This document shows positions 19,984-31,099 of a DNA stretch of 64,000 bases, in pieces; position 1 is the first letter of the stretch; every line of letters begins with the position of its first letter. Made by a program: the position numbers and the translations under genes. Below the pieces are notes generated by a model that worked only from the letters and a program-made list of their open reading frames with translations, was not told the DNA's origin and did not search any database. The stretch is from Asticcacaulis machinosus. GTDB lineage: Bacteria; Pseudomonadota; Alphaproteobacteria; Caulobacterales; Caulobacteraceae. Where the stretch lies: positions 806,001 through 870,000 of the forward strand of contig NZ_JAQQKV010000002.1 in NCBI RefSeq assembly GCF_028550435.1. The letters are read 5' to 3'.

Positions 19984-20946
19984 TTACTGGGTTTTAAGGG
20001 CGGCGTGATAGGCCATGAGCCGCTCACAGTTCTGGTCATTGGCCTGTGGGATAAAGGCCTTGAGCATGGCCTCATGCTCAGAGGGTGCGAAATCCATGCG
20101 CCAGATCATGTCAGTATGATCACCATTGCCAACATATTCGATGGTCATGCGGAACTGGTGAGACGGCTGATAATGGTCAAAGACGATGCGCTCGTTTTCA
20201 ACGATTTCGACAAAGCGCTTGTGATTGTCATGATCGCGGCCATCCGGGCCGTGCATGATAATGCGGAACGCACCGCCCTCAACGAATTCGAACTCCGGGA
20301 TAGTGTTCGTGAAGCCATCCGGCCCCCACCATTCCTTAAGGTGCGCCGGGTCAGCAAACAGGGCAAACAATTCAGCCGGCGACGCTTCAATACGGTGAGT
20401 GGTGACGATTTCAAAGCGCGGCAATCGGGTAAGCTCATCCGCCAGCCGTTCAAAGCTGTCGGCCCACCCCCCCGCAAAGCCACCGGCAATGGCGTCCTCA
20501 CGCTGCTTCGCGCTGATCATCCGGCTATGGATCACCAGCTTTGTGCCTATAGTTCCATCGCGCTGAGCTTCATCCTTAAAGGTAATGAAAACCGTGGCCT
20601 TGGGTGGCAGGCCCGCACCACAGGGATGTTCTATGTGGGGTGCGCCTTCATAGACAATGCGTTCATCCGGCACGATGTCCTGATAGGTGCCTTCGCATGG
20701 ATAGACGACACCATCCGGGGCGCGCATATCGATGTGAAAGCGCCCGCCGATGCGAAAATCCATTTCGACATTAAGGTTCACAAACCCGGCAGGCCCCCAC
20801 CATTTCTGAACATGCTCAGGCTCTGACCACAGCCGGTACACCAGCGCACGAGGGGCGGCAAAGCTGCGGGTCATGACGATTTCGATTTCGGACGGAAAGC
20901 TGACCTCGAAACCCAACATCAGGTCGTTTTTCAGAGCTGCACTCAT
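19984..20946 (-). CDS. Fused double SRPBCC (AHSA1-like) protein
   Basis: 320 residues with two AHSA1-type domains in one chain. Domain 1 is at about 22-175 (MTRSFAAPRALVYRLWSEPE, KWWGPAGF, MDFRIGGRFHIDMRAPDG). Domain 2 is at about 182-318 (THRIEASPAELFALFADPA, EWWGPDGF, FVEGGAFRIIMHGPDG). The two halves align well with each other, so an internal duplication is clear. The open frame runs to 21132, but the real start is ATG at 20946. It overlaps the arsR stop as ATGA, which gives translational coupling. The upstream extension is low-complexity sequence overlapping arsR. Confidence 0.88.
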   Translation of the reverse strand: MSAALKNDLMLGFEVSFPSEIEIVMTRSFAAPRALVYRLWSEPEHVQKWWGPAGFVNLNVEMDFRIGGRFHIDMRAPDGVVYPCEGTYQDIVPDERIVYEGAPHIEHPCGAGLPPKATVFITFKDEAQRDGTIGTKLVIHSRMISAKQREDAIAGGFAGGWADSFERLADELTRLPRFEIVTTHRIEASPAELFALFADPAHLKEWWGPDGFTNTIPEFEFVEGGAFRIIMHGPDGRDHDNHKRFVEIVENERIVFDHYQPSHQFRMTIEYVGNGDHTDMIWRMDFAPSEHEAMLKAFIPQANDQNCERLMAYHAALKTQ

Positions 20947-21338
20947 TTTATCTCTCCGTCTTTGGTATTGTCGTCTTTTGGTTTTGCCGATTGCGCCTGT
21001 GTCTCTTTGGCCTGTAGTTCCTTGAGATAGGCCTCCAGCCGGTCGAGGCGCTGCTCCCACATCTTGCGATAGTCCCTGAGCCACATATCGACCTCCTTCA
21101 ACGGCTCCGGCTCCAGCTTGCACGGCCGCCACTGAGCCGTGCGGCTGCGGCTGATCAGACCGGCCCGCTCAAGCACCTTAAGGTGCTTCGAGACCGCGGG
21201 CAGGCTCATCTCAAACGGTTCAGCCAGTTCGTTGACTGAGGTTTCGCCCAGAGACAGTCGCGCCAATATGGCTCGCCGGGTCGGATCGGCCAGAGCGTTC
21301 AGTGTCAGCGACAGGCGGTCGGGAACTTCCGGAGACAT
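20943..21338 (-). CDS. ArsR-family transcriptional regulator of the SRPBCC operon
   Basis: 131 residues. A winged helix-turn-helix spans about 8-85: LSLTLNALADPTRRAILARL, VNELAEPFEMSLPAVSKHLKVLERAGLI and RSRTAQWRPCKLEP. No metal-binding Cys pair is visible, so this is the ligand-sensing or orphan ArsR type usually paired with SRPBCC genes. ATG at 21338 is preferred over a TTG two codons upstream. An operator-like palindrome lies 16-31 bp upstream of that start. The tail (from about residue 105) is charged and probably disordered. Confidence 0.9.
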   Translation of the reverse strand: MSPEVPDRLSLTLNALADPTRRAILARLSLGETSVNELAEPFEMSLPAVSKHLKVLERAGLISRSRTAQWRPCKLEPEPLKEVDMWLRDYRKMWEQRLDRLEAYLKELQAKETQAQSAKPKDDNTKDGEIK

Positions 21339-21353
21339 CGGCAATACTCATTA

Positions 21354-21369
21354 TTAACTGATTGGTTAA
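21354..21369. promoter_or_regulatory. Candidate ArsR operator
   Basis: The 16-bp imperfect palindrome TTAACTGATTGGTTAA has arms TTAAC and GTTAA. It is centred about 23 bp upstream of the arsR start. ArsR-family repressors typically bind such AT-rich inverted repeats overlapping their own promoter, so autoregulation of the whole operon is likely. Confidence 0.6.
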
Positions 21370-21418
21370 ATAAAGCCTGCGACACACCAAGTCAATTCAG
21401 AAATTGTGGTTATGCGAT

Positions 21419-21880
21419 TTATTTTACCGGGCGGTTAAGTTCAGTGCGCCATTTTGAGCTGTCGTCACCGGTTTCCGGCCCGGCCTGATAGACTTCCCAC
21501 AGATCGCCAACGGGCTCATAACCATTATCGGCCACCCACTGATCAAACTTCCCCCACGCCTCGGCCAGACCTTCATAAGGGCCATGATAGACGGTGCGTG
21601 CGGCCTTGGCGGCCGGCAGGTGCGACGGGATAACCCGGCCATTCGGGGCGATCAGCTCGGCCACCGGCACACCAACTTCGAAATCGAACACATCCGGCGA
21701 CATGGTGAGGTGATAGGCAAACAGGGCGTCCTGTGGGATTATCCCTTCGGCGCCGACCACGCCCATGACTTCCTGAATGGCAGGGCCCATAACCACCTGA
21801 ATCTGATCGCGCGGTATGGTCAGGTGAATGACCGCCGTTGGCTGGCGATGGGTGTGGACAATGACGGGGGTGTCGATCAT
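21419..21880 (-). CDS. GyrI-like / effector-binding domain protein
   Basis: 153 residues resembling the free-standing GyrI-like small-molecule-binding fold (AraC effector-binding domain). It has an N-terminal strand with R-x-P-T-A-V, a central FEVGVPVAELI strand, a TVYHGPYEGLAEAWGKFDQWV helix and an acidic WEVYQAGPETGDDSSKW end carrying the conserved Glu. Such proteins bind cationic or hydrophobic compounds, and some hydrolyse them. It is not in the arsR operon: the arsR promoter lies in between and reads the same way. A dispersed palindrome sits just upstream. Confidence 0.8.
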   Translation of the reverse strand: MIDTPVIVHTHRQPTAVIHLTIPRDQIQVVMGPAIQEVMGVVGAEGIIPQDALFAYHLTMSPDVFDFEVGVPVAELIAPNGRVIPSHLPAAKAARTVYHGPYEGLAEAWGKFDQWVADNGYEPVGDLWEVYQAGPETGDDSSKWRTELNRPVK

Positions 21881-21924
21881 GGGGGCGCTCCTGTTTTAGT
21901 CTTTTACTTTGACGCGCATTTATA

Positions 21925-21963
21925 TCCGAAAACCGCTTCACACTTTTCGGAATGCGCTTAAAC
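21925..21963. repeat. Dispersed intergenic palindrome, copy 1
   Basis: CCGAAAA, then CCGCTTCACAC, then TTTTCGG, then AATGCGCTTAA. Copies at 37905-37940 and 39976-40010 share the arms, the CCGCT(T/G)(C/A)ACAC spacer and, less exactly, the tail. It lies upstream of the GyrI-like gene. Confidence 0.7.
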
Positions 21964-21999
21964 CGTGCGCCGGTGATCTGGCTTCGTCAATAAGGAAAG

Positions 22000-22560
22000 C
22001 TATTGGCCTTTACGCTGCTTCCATTCGTCGCGCGTCTGACCCCAGATATTGACAGGCTCATTAGCGTAAGGGTCGGGCAGTTTTCCCGGTCCCTGATTAT
22101 AGGAACCCAAAGCCTTGGCCAGATTGGCGGAGGCATGGTTATCCGGTGCTATGGTATGGACAACGTGATCCCAGCCCAGCACATCGAACACATAGTCGAT
22201 GCAGGCGGTCGCGGCTTCTTTGGCATAGCCCTTACCCTGTGCCGACGACATGATGCCCCAGCCGACTTCGCGGTCAGGCCAGCCGTGCGGATACAGCGGC
22301 CCGATCCGGCCGATCCATTGGCCCGATGATTTTTCAATGACGCTGAACATATGAAATCCGTCCAGCGCCCAGGCCCCGGCAAGGACGCGCATAATACGCC
22401 AGACCAAGGCCGGTGAAACCGCGCCGCCGATAAACTTCATGGCATCCGCATCGGCATGAAACGCGCAAAAAGCGTCAAAATCCTCAGTCACAGGCGGGCG
22501 CAAAATCAGGCGCTGCGTCTCTATCGTCGGGCCCAGCGGCGAGGTCAGGGGTAGGGTCAT
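22000..22560 (-). CDS. GNAT-family N-acetyltransferase
   Basis: 187 residues of the RimJ/RimL-like GNAT type: ETQRLILRPPVTEDFDAF, IGRIGPLYPHGWPDREVGWGI, then the acetyl-CoA loop SSAQGKGYAKEAATACIDYVFD and a C-terminal DNHASANLAKALG. The substrate is unknown. The frame extends to 22629, but that start would lie inside the mdh 3' module and terminator, so ATG at 22560 (MTLPLTSPLG) is preferred. No good ribosome binding site is seen before it, which leaves the start uncertain. Confidence 0.85.
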   Translation of the reverse strand: MTLPLTSPLGPTIETQRLILRPPVTEDFDAFCAFHADADAMKFIGGAVSPALVWRIMRVLAGAWALDGFHMFSVIEKSSGQWIGRIGPLYPHGWPDREVGWGIMSSAQGKGYAKEAATACIDYVFDVLGWDHVVHTIAPDNHASANLAKALGSYNQGPGKLPDPYANEPVNIWGQTRDEWKQRKGQ

Positions 22561-22570
22561 TGCTGTGTCC

Positions 22571-22607
22571 AAAAATTGAGGCCAAAACCTTGCGATTTTG
22601 GCCTCAA
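22571..22607 (-). terminator. Rho-independent terminator after mdh
   Basis: On the minus strand a 12-bp perfect stem TTGAGGCCAAAA/TTTTGGCCTCAA (22596-22607 with 22576-22587) with an 8-nt loop is followed by a T-run. It follows the module at 22609-22663. Confidence 0.88.
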
Positions 22608-22608
22608 A

Positions 22609-22663
22609 AATTTTCTTAAATCCACTCAAAATGTATTTGCGTGTAACGCAAAACTTTTGAGTG
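22609..22663 (-). repeat. Dispersed 3'-end hairpin module after mdh (copy 2)
   Basis: On the minus strand, just past the mdh stop: CACTCAAAAG, then a nested inner hairpin (TTTGCGT/ACGCAAA, loop of 3), then TTTTGAGTGGATTTAAGAA. The outer arms pair over 9 bp (22623-22631 with 22655-22663). Left arm and tail match the module after lpd; the loops differ. Confidence 0.7.
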
Positions 22664-22670
22664 ATCTCAT

Positions 22671-24246
<1,576 letters not shown>

Positions 24247-24252
<6 letters not shown>

Positions 24253-25536
24253 CTGATCCGGCATCATGATGACCGGCGTTGCATGGCCCGTGCCATCGGT
24301 CAGGGTGCCGCGCCAGCGCCCGTCTTCGCTTTTTTGTAACTTAAGGTGCGACGGGGTGCGTGCCCCTCTTTCCATATAGCTGAGTGACAGTTCATTGCTG
24401 TCGCTCAGTGAGGCGTCGGACACAAGCCCTGAGCGGTTCAGGCCAAATCCGCTGTTCAGTGCGCGCCACGCGCCATCGATCTGACCGCCGGTACGTCCGC
24501 GCAGTTCCAGCGATAGCAGGCGTTTTCCATCTTGTCCGGACACCAGCCATGACCCTTCAAGGCTACCCATCTGACCAACCTTTGAGCCAAAGGCCTGAGC
24601 GATACCAGCATCGTACCTGAGTTCACGCTCGGACTTAGGGCCTTCGTAATCGCGGCTATAGGTGTCGACCTTGACCGCACGGGCCAGTGTGGTCTCAGCT
24701 TCTGTCCGGGCGGGCGGCAGGTCGGCCTTTGGTAGCAAGACGGCTTTGGGCTGCAAAACGGGTGGGGCAATATTGGAGGCGACCGGCGCGGTCAGGGTCG
24801 GGGCCGGAGTGACCACGGCCGGTTTCATTTCAGGGGCGGCCTTGGCAAGAACGGGCGCGGCGGGGGTGGCCACCTCTGGCTTAAGTGTGGGTAAGGGTGT
24901 TACGGTCGGTTCGGGCTTTGTTGTTTCCGGCTGACTGGCTTCTGTTTGAGCTGCTGCAATGACTTCGGGCGGCAAAATATCAGCCAGAGGATTAAGCGGT
25001 GACGTCTGGGGCGTGCTGGCCTCAGCGGGCGGAGACGTAGGGGCAATGACTGGCGCCGGGGCGACGAACGCGGCGATAGACGGCGCAGGCTGTGCTGCCT
25101 GAGTGGCGGGCGGTGTCTGAGGGGGCGCGGCCTGAACGGCAGGGGTTTGAACGGTAGCGGGTAGAATTACGGGTGCGGGTGCCGTCGCCTTAACTACCTG
25201 CGTCATCTGTGGTTTGGCGCGCTGGGCGGCTTTGGCCTTGGCATCCGGCATGACCCAGGGGGTCTTTGACGTTTCAACCGGCTTGGCCTTGGCGGTCTCA
25301 GTGGGTTTCGCCTTTGATTTTGGGTCGTCTTTTTTGGCGGTCGATTTTTTGGATGAGGTTTTCTTGGTCTCGGCTTTCTTTTTTGCCGCCTTCTGGGCCT
25401 CGGCCTTTTTAGACGAAGTTTGCAGCCTTTGCGCGCCGGACGCCGACGCATCAGCCCGTGCCAGCACCTCAGTTGCCAAGTCCGCTGAGGGGGAGGCGGT
25501 TAAGGCCAGAGACAGATAAAAAATAGCCTGCAACAC
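24247..25536 (-). CDS. Lys/Ala/Pro-rich exported protein of unknown function
   Basis: 429 residues. A hydrophobic N terminus (MLQAIFYLSLALTASPSA) suggests a signal peptide. Next is a Lys/Ala-rich stretch at about 40-105 (many KKAE, KKTSSKK and KPTETAK units), then a Pro/Ala/Thr-rich linker to about 285, and a compact C-terminal domain of about 140 residues (EGSWLVSGQDGKRLLSLELRG, later LKLQKSEDGRWRGTLTDG). The C-terminal part looks like a small beta-rich envelope domain. No known function is recognised. The linker could span the periplasm or cell wall (inference). Confidence 0.75.
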
Positions 25537-25918
25537 GTGTTTTACTCATCACTGAAAGTTAACAGATGACGCCACACATCTGGGTGCGGCGAGGGCGGTG
25601 TGGTTTCAGTCGGGTTAGGCCATAAATTGAAAATAATTATCAAAATCAATTGCCTGAATTTCAGACAATCAGCCTTCGCCTTTTAGAATTGGTTAAAACC
25701 CATTCATCTAAAAGATGATTAAAGACCGATAAATTTGTCAATCCAAGGGCCTCGATCGCACATTTCGTCGATAAATACGCAAATCCGGCAAAAAACCGCT
25801 TTGAAGGCTTGCGCGTATCATTGACAGATAACTTGCAAGGTCTAAAACACCGCCAAAAGCTCCACACCGAATTGTCATACATTTCGGATAGATTTTCCTG
25901 CGACTCTAAGGCCATACC
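25537..25918. promoter_or_regulatory. 382-bp divergent control region between the exported protein gene and sdhC
   Basis: No convincing gene is present; a 119-codon minus-strand frame here runs into sdhC and is rejected. The region is AT-rich. It contains an AATAATTATCAAAATCAATT stretch at about 25632-25651 with some resemblance to iron-responsive (Fur-type) operators, and a sigma-70-like promoter toward sdhC (separate entry). A GC-rich patch at 25570-25610 lies close to the exported protein gene. Confidence 0.5.
25821..25848 (+). promoter_or_regulatory. Candidate promoter of the sdhCDAB operon
   Basis: TTGACA at 25821-25826, a 16-bp spacer and TAAAAC at 25843-25848 (4 of 6 to the -10 consensus). 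The predicted leader to the sdhC ATG at 25919 would be about 65 nt. The -35 is perfect. Prediction only. Confidence 0.4.
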
Positions 25919-26344
25919 ATGACGCAGTCTCCTACGCCTCCTAAAGCCGCCTATCGGCCGCTGTCTCCCCATCTGCAAATCTGGCGCTTTCACATGACGA
26001 TGTTCGCATCGATCGTGCACCGTATCACCGGTGTTGCCACAATCGCCGGACTTCTGATGGGGGTGGCCTGGCTATGGGCGCTGGCACTGGGGCCGCAAGC
26101 CTATACCTGCTTCCTGACCTGTGCGTCTTCGCCCCTGGGCCTTGTGGTGTGGATGGGCGTATCTCTGGCCGGGTTCATTCACCTGACTGGCGGCATTCGT
26201 CACCTGATCTGGGATCTGGGCTATATGTTCGAGCCGAAAAAGGCCGACACTCTGGCGGCGATCACTTTCTGGGGGGCGATTATCCTGACCGTGATCCTGT
26301 GGGTCGCTCTGTTTTCAACCGGCAAAGTACAGGTGATGTTATGA
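25919..26344 (+). CDS. sdhC: Succinate dehydrogenase cytochrome b556 subunit
   Basis: 141 residues, one of the two membrane anchors of complex II. The family start RPLSPHLQIWRFHMTMFASIVHRITGV includes the conserved S-x-x-H-R-x-TG signature, followed by three membrane helices. A His in GFIHLTGGIRHLIWD is the likely haem ligand. The stop overlaps the sdhD start as ATGA, so translation is coupled. Confidence 0.95.
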   Translation: MTQSPTPPKAAYRPLSPHLQIWRFHMTMFASIVHRITGVATIAGLLMGVAWLWALALGPQAYTCFLTCASSPLGLVVWMGVSLAGFIHLTGGIRHLIWDLGYMFEPKKADTLAAITFWGAIILTVILWVALFSTGKVQVML

Positions 26345-26724
26345 GCGATAGCTATCTGAATGAACGCTCCGCCAAGGACTGGAAAAAATCCCATAAGCAT
26401 GGCGCGGGTGAATGGCTGGCTGAACGCGGCACGTCGCTGATCCTGCTGCCGCTGACCCTGTGGGCGGTATGGAGCGGTTACCAACTGGCCGGTCAAGGCG
26501 TCGATGCGGCGCTGGCTTTTGCGAAAACCCCGCTTAATGCCGGTTTGATCGCGGCGATATTTGTGGTTTCCGGCTGGCACATGTTTATGGGCCTCAAGGT
26601 CATCGTTGATGACTATATCGGTAAGGATGGCACGCGCGGCTTCCTGAACCTGCTTAATCTTCTGTTCTGCCTCGCCGTCACCGGTGCGGCCCTGTATGCG
26701 CTCTTTCTGCTGGTTAGGTCCTAA
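26341..26724 (+). CDS. sdhD: Succinate dehydrogenase membrane anchor subunit
   Basis: 127 residues with three membrane helices. The family block [21 protein letters not shown] and the helix [19 protein letters not shown], whose His is the probable second haem ligand, are both visible. The start is the ATG at 26341 that overlaps the end of sdhC by 4 bp. sdhA begins 6 bp after its stop. Confidence 0.94.
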   Translation: MSDSYLNERSAKDWKKSHKHGAGEWLAERGTSLILLPLTLWAVWSGYQLAGQGVDAALAFAKTPLNAGLIAAIFVVSGWHMFMGLKVIVDDYIGKDGTRGFLNLLNLLFCLAVTGAALYALFLLVRS

Positions 26725-26729
26725 GTCCC

Positions 26730-28520
26730 ATGACAAAGTCTTACAACATCATCGAACATGAATACGATGTGGTGGTCGTGGGTGCCGGTGGTGCGGGCCT
26801 GCGCGCCGCACTGGGTGCCGGTCAGGCGGGCCTTAAGACCGCCTGTATCACTAAGGTGTTCCCGACCCGCTCGCACACCGTGGCCGCTCAAGGCGGTGTG
26901 GCCGCCTCGCTGGGCAATATGGGCGAAGACAAGTGGGAATGGCACATGTACGACACCGTCAAGGGGTCGGACTGGCTGGGCGATCAGGACGCCATTGAAT
27001 ACCTCGTGCGCAATGCTCCCAAGGCGGTCTATGAGCTGGAACACTGGGGCGTGCCGTTCTCACGGACCGAAGACGGCAAGATTTATCAGCGTCCGTTCGG
27101 CGGCATGACTAAGAACTTCGGCGAAGGCCCGGTGCAGCGTACCTGCGCCGCGGCTGACCGTACCGGCCATGCCATGCTGCATACCCTGTATGGTCAGTCT
27201 CTGCGCGAAGACGTTGAGTTCTTTATCGAATATTTCGCGCTTGATCTGATCATGGATGATGGCGTGTGCCGTGGTGTGACCTGTCTTAAGCTTGATGACG
27301 GCACGATCCATGTGTTCCGCGCCCATCTGGTTATTCTGGCGACTGGCGGTTATGGCCGCGCCTACTTCTCGGCCACCTCGGCCCACACCTGCACGGGTGA
27401 TGGTAATGCGATGGTGTTGCGCGCCGGCCTGCCGTTGCAGGATCTTGAGTTCGTGCAGTTTCACCCGACCGGCATCTATGGCTCCGGCTGCCTGATTACC
27501 GAGGGTGCACGCGGCGAAGGTGGGTATCTGACCAACTCGGCCGGTGAGCGCTTCATGGAGCGTTATGCCCCGTCCGCCAAGGATCTGGCGTCGCGCGATG
27601 TCGTGTCGCGTTCGATGACCATGGAAATCCGCGAAGGTCGCGGCGTGGGCCCCAATAAGGATCACATCTTCCTGCATCTGGATCACCTGCCGCCCGACCT
27701 GCTGCATAAGCGTCTGCCGGGGATATCCGAGTCGGCCAAGATTTTTGCCGGTGTCGATGTCACCAAGGAACCGATCCCGGTCATTCCGACCGTCCACTAC
27801 AATATGGGCGGTATTCCGACCAATTATCACGGCGAAGTCCTGAATAAGGTCAACGGCGATCCGGATTCGGTTGTGCCCGGCCTGATGGCTGTGGGCGAAG
27901 CGGCCTGCGTGTCGGTACATGGCGCTAATCGTCTGGGTTCCAACTCGCTGATCGACCTTGTGGTGTTTGGCCGCGCCTGCGGCCTGCGCGCCAAGGAAGT
28001 GGTTAAGCCCGGTGTGGCCCACAAAGATATCGGCAAATCCGCCGTTGATGCCCATCTGGCCCGCCTTGAAAAGTTCCGCACCGCATCGGGTTCAACTCCG
28101 GTCGCTGATCTGCGCCTTAAGATGCAACGCGCCATGCAGGAAGACGCCGCTGTCTTCCGTACCGGTGAGACCTTGCAACAGGGTGTCAATCGTCTGGCGG
28201 AAATTTTCACGGCCTCCAGCGATATCGGCATCAAGGATCGCGGCCTGATCTGGAACACTGACCTGATCGAAGCGCTGGAATATGACAACCTGATCGGTCA
28301 GGCGGTGGTCACGGTCAATTCGGCCCTGAACCGTCAGGAAAGCCGTGGCGCACATGCCCGTGAGGACTTCCCGAACCGTAATGACGACGACTGGATGAAG
28401 CACACCCTGGCGTGGCTTGATCTGTCGTCAGGCAAGGTCACGATCGATTACCGTCCGGTTCATACCTACACCATGACCAATGACATCGCCTACATTGCCC
28501 CCAAAGCCCGCGTGTACTAG
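26730..28520 (+). CDS. sdhA: Succinate dehydrogenase flavoprotein subunit
   Basis: 596 residues, the catalytic FAD subunit of complex II that oxidises succinate to fumarate. It has the FAD motif [10 protein letters not shown] (residues 18-27), the covalent FAD site H49 in [10 protein letters not shown], substrate-binding [20 protein letters not shown] and the C-terminal [17 protein letters not shown] block. Length is normal. It sits between sdhD and sdhB in the standard order. Confidence 0.98.
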   Translation: MTKSYNIIEHEYDVVVVGAGGAGLRAALGAGQAGLKTACITKVFPTRSHTVAAQGGVAASLGNMGEDKWEWHMYDTVKGSDWLGDQDAIEYLVRNAPKAVYELEHWGVPFSRTEDGKIYQRPFGGMTKNFGEGPVQRTCAAADRTGHAMLHTLYGQSLREDVEFFIEYFALDLIMDDGVCRGVTCLKLDDGTIHVFRAHLVILATGGYGRAYFSATSAHTCTGDGNAMVLRAGLPLQDLEFVQFHPTGIYGSGCLITEGARGEGGYLTNSAGERFMERYAPSAKDLASRDVVSRSMTMEIREGRGVGPNKDHIFLHLDHLPPDLLHKRLPGISESAKIFAGVDVTKEPIPVIPTVHYNMGGIPTNYHGEVLNKVNGDPDSVVPGLMAVGEAACVSVHGANRLGSNSLIDLVVFGRACGLRAKEVVKPGVAHKDIGKSAVDAHLARLEKFRTASGSTPVADLRLKMQRAMQEDAAVFRTGETLQQGVNRLAEIFTASSDIGIKDRGLIWNTDLIEALEYDNLIGQAVVTVNSALNRQESRGAHAREDFPNRNDDDWMKHTLAWLDLSSGKVTIDYRPVHTYTMTNDIAYIAPKARVY

Positions 28521-28532
28521 GAGTGAATTATT

Positions 28533-29306
28533 ATGGTTGAACTGACGCTCCCTAAACGCTCGCAGATCAAGACCGGTAAGCGCTATAAGGCCCCGTCCGG
28601 TGCCAAGAATGTCCGTGTCTACAAGATCTACCGCTTCGATCCGGAAACCGGTGAAAACCCGCGCTGGGACAAGTACGAAGTCGATGCCAAGGCCCACGGG
28701 CCGATGCTGCTCGACAGCCTGATCTACATCAAGAACAACGTCGATTCGACCCTGTCGTTCCGCCGTTCCTGCCGCGAAGGCATCTGCGGGTCGTGCGCCA
28801 TGAACATCGGTGGCCGTAATACATTGGCCTGTACCAAGGGCCACGATGAGTTTTCCGGTGAGATCACCATTGCCCCTCTGCCGCACATGCCGGTGGTCAA
28901 GGATCTGGTGCCGGATTTGTCGGGCTTCTATGCGCAGTACGCCTCGGTTGAGCCCTATCTGCAATCGACGACGCCCGATCCTGAAAAAGAGCGCCTGCAA
29001 ACACCGGCGTCGCGCGATAAGCTGGATGGCCTTTATGAGTGCATCCTGTGCGCGTGCTGTTCGACCTCATGTCCGTCCTATTGGTGGAATCAGGACAAGT
29101 ATCTGGGTCCCGCGGCTCTGCTTCAGGCCTATCGCTGGATCGCGGATTCGCGCGACGATAAGACCAAGCAGCGTCTGGAATCGCTCGAAGACCCGTTCAA
29201 GCTTTATCGTTGCCATACCATCATGAACTGCGCGCAGGTCTGCCCCAAGGGGCTTAACCCCGCCAAGGCGATTGCGGAAATTAAAAAGATGATGCCTAAT
29301 AAGTGA
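28533..29306 (+). CDS. sdhB: Succinate dehydrogenase iron-sulfur subunit
   Basis: 257 residues passing electrons from FAD to ubiquinone. [2Fe-2S] ligands are C80, C85 and C88 (CREGICGSC) and C100. The C-terminal half has [12 protein letters not shown], and [21 protein letters not shown] supplies the remaining ligands of the [4Fe-4S] and [3Fe-4S] clusters. Start ATG at 28533 follows AGGAGTG. It is last of the classical sdhCDAB genes; an orphan gene and a ferredoxin follow. Confidence 0.97.
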   Translation: MVELTLPKRSQIKTGKRYKAPSGAKNVRVYKIYRFDPETGENPRWDKYEVDAKAHGPMLLDSLIYIKNNVDSTLSFRRSCREGICGSCAMNIGGRNTLACTKGHDEFSGEITIAPLPHMPVVKDLVPDLSGFYAQYASVEPYLQSTTPDPEKERLQTPASRDKLDGLYECILCACCSTSCPSYWWNQDKYLGPAALLQAYRWIADSRDDKTKQRLESLEDPFKLYRCHTIMNCAQVCPKGLNPAKAIAEIKKMMPNK

Positions 29307-29328
29307 TACGACACATAAAGGGGGGAAT

Positions 29329-29941
<613 letters not shown>

Positions 29942-29976
29942 TTTAAACAGCCCGTAAAATAAAATACGGGGACGAT

Positions 29977-31098
29977 ATGGCTGTCTTTACTGCCCAGTGG
30001 TTTCAGGCCTTTCTGCCGAAGCCCTTAGCTGTCAACCATTCCACACGTTTGCGCAGTGTTGCTGGCGCCTTTATCGGCATCGGTCTGACGGCGTTGTTGT
30101 GCCATTTGTGGAGCCTGCACAGCCATGCGGCCGTATGGCTGATGGCCCCGATTGGCGCCTCGGCGGTGCTGGTGTTTGCGGTGCCGTCCTCGCCTCTGGC
30201 CCAGCCGTGGCCGGTCATTGGCGGCAATACCCTTTCGGCCTTGTGTGGCATTGTGTGCGTTCACCTCATCCCTGATCCGGTGCTGGCAGCGGCGGCCGGT
30301 GTGGCCCTGGCAATCGGAGTCATGTTCTATGCGCGCTGTCTGCATCCGCCGGGCGGGGCGGCGGCTTTGCTGGCGGTGTTAACCCAGGCTGACTGGTCGT
30401 GGGCGCTGTTTCCGGCCTTTACCAATTCAACCCTGCTGGTGCTGGCGGGGATTGCCTATAACAACCTGACGCGCCATTCCTATCCACATATTGCTATAGC
30501 AACAACGCCGCAGACCACAGGCCTGAGCCGGTTCAGAGACAGCGACATCGATGCCGTCATGGCGCGTTTTAACGAAGTCATCGACATCAGCCGCGATGAT
30601 CTGCGCGCCATTCTGCAATTGACCGAGCTTCAGGCCTATCGCCGTCAGATGGGTGAGATGCTGTGCAAGGATATCATGACCGAAAATCCGGTGTCGGTGG
30701 TGTTTGCCACCGAACTGAACGAAGCCTGGGCGCTGATGAAAAAGCACGATATCAAGGCCCTGCCGGTGCTGGACCCTCAGCGACGGGTGCTGGGTATGGT
30801 CACCTTGGCCGACTTCATGCGCCATTCCGGGGCCGACCGTTTCGAGGATATCGGGGTTAAGCTTAAGGCGCTGGTCAAGCGCACCGACAGCCCCTATTCC
30901 GACAAACCCGAAGTAGTGGGGCAGATCATGCAGACCGGCATTAAAACCGCCTCTGAAACGGATCATGTCGTCGAACTGTCGCCCCTGTTTTCCGAAAATG
31001 ATCTGCGCCATGTGCCGGTTGTGGACGCCACCCGAAGGCTGGTGGGGATCATTACTCAGTCTGATCTAATGCGGGCCTTATACCATCAGGCGGCGTAA
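29977..31098 (+). CDS. HPP-family membrane protein with CBS domain pair
   Basis: 373 residues. The N-terminal HPP domain (to about residue 165) has four or five membrane helices with GAFIGIGLTALLCHL, LMAPIGASAVLVFA, the SPLAQPWPVIGGNTLSAL motif and LHPPGGAAALLAV, which names the family. The cytoplasmic part holds two CBS motifs (CKDIMTENPVSVV near 230; QIMQTGIKTASE near 315, ending HVPVVDATRRLVGIITQSDL). HPP proteins are linked to nitrite transport in plants and algae; the bacterial CBS form is uncharacterised. CBS pairs often sense adenine nucleotides. Confidence 0.9.
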   Translation: MAVFTAQWFQAFLPKPLAVNHSTRLRSVAGAFIGIGLTALLCHLWSLHSHAAVWLMAPIGASAVLVFAVPSSPLAQPWPVIGGNTLSALCGIVCVHLIPDPVLAAAAGVALAIGVMFYARCLHPPGGAAALLAVLTQADWSWALFPAFTNSTLLVLAGIAYNNLTRHSYPHIAIATTPQTTGLSRFRDSDIDAVMARFNEVIDISRDDLRAILQLTELQAYRRQMGEMLCKDIMTENPVSVVFATELNEAWALMKKHDIKALPVLDPQRRVLGMVTLADFMRHSGADRFEDIGVKLKALVKRTDSPYSDKPEVVGQIMQTGIKTASETDHVVELSPLFSENDLRHVPVVDATRRLVGIITQSDLMRALYHQAA

Positions 31099-31099
31099 T

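Noticed and set aside
18202-20946. Recent tandem duplication among the SRPBCC genes
   Set aside because: The copies differ throughout at protein level. Only the two halves of the fused protein are clearly alike, so expansion is ancient.
25661-26020. 119-codon minus-strand frame in the sdhC upstream region
   Set aside because: It overlaps the sdhC start and promoter region, and its translation lacks any recognisable feature.
27060-28055. 331-codon minus-strand frame opposite sdhA
   Set aside because: Antisense shadow of sdhA; composition artefact.
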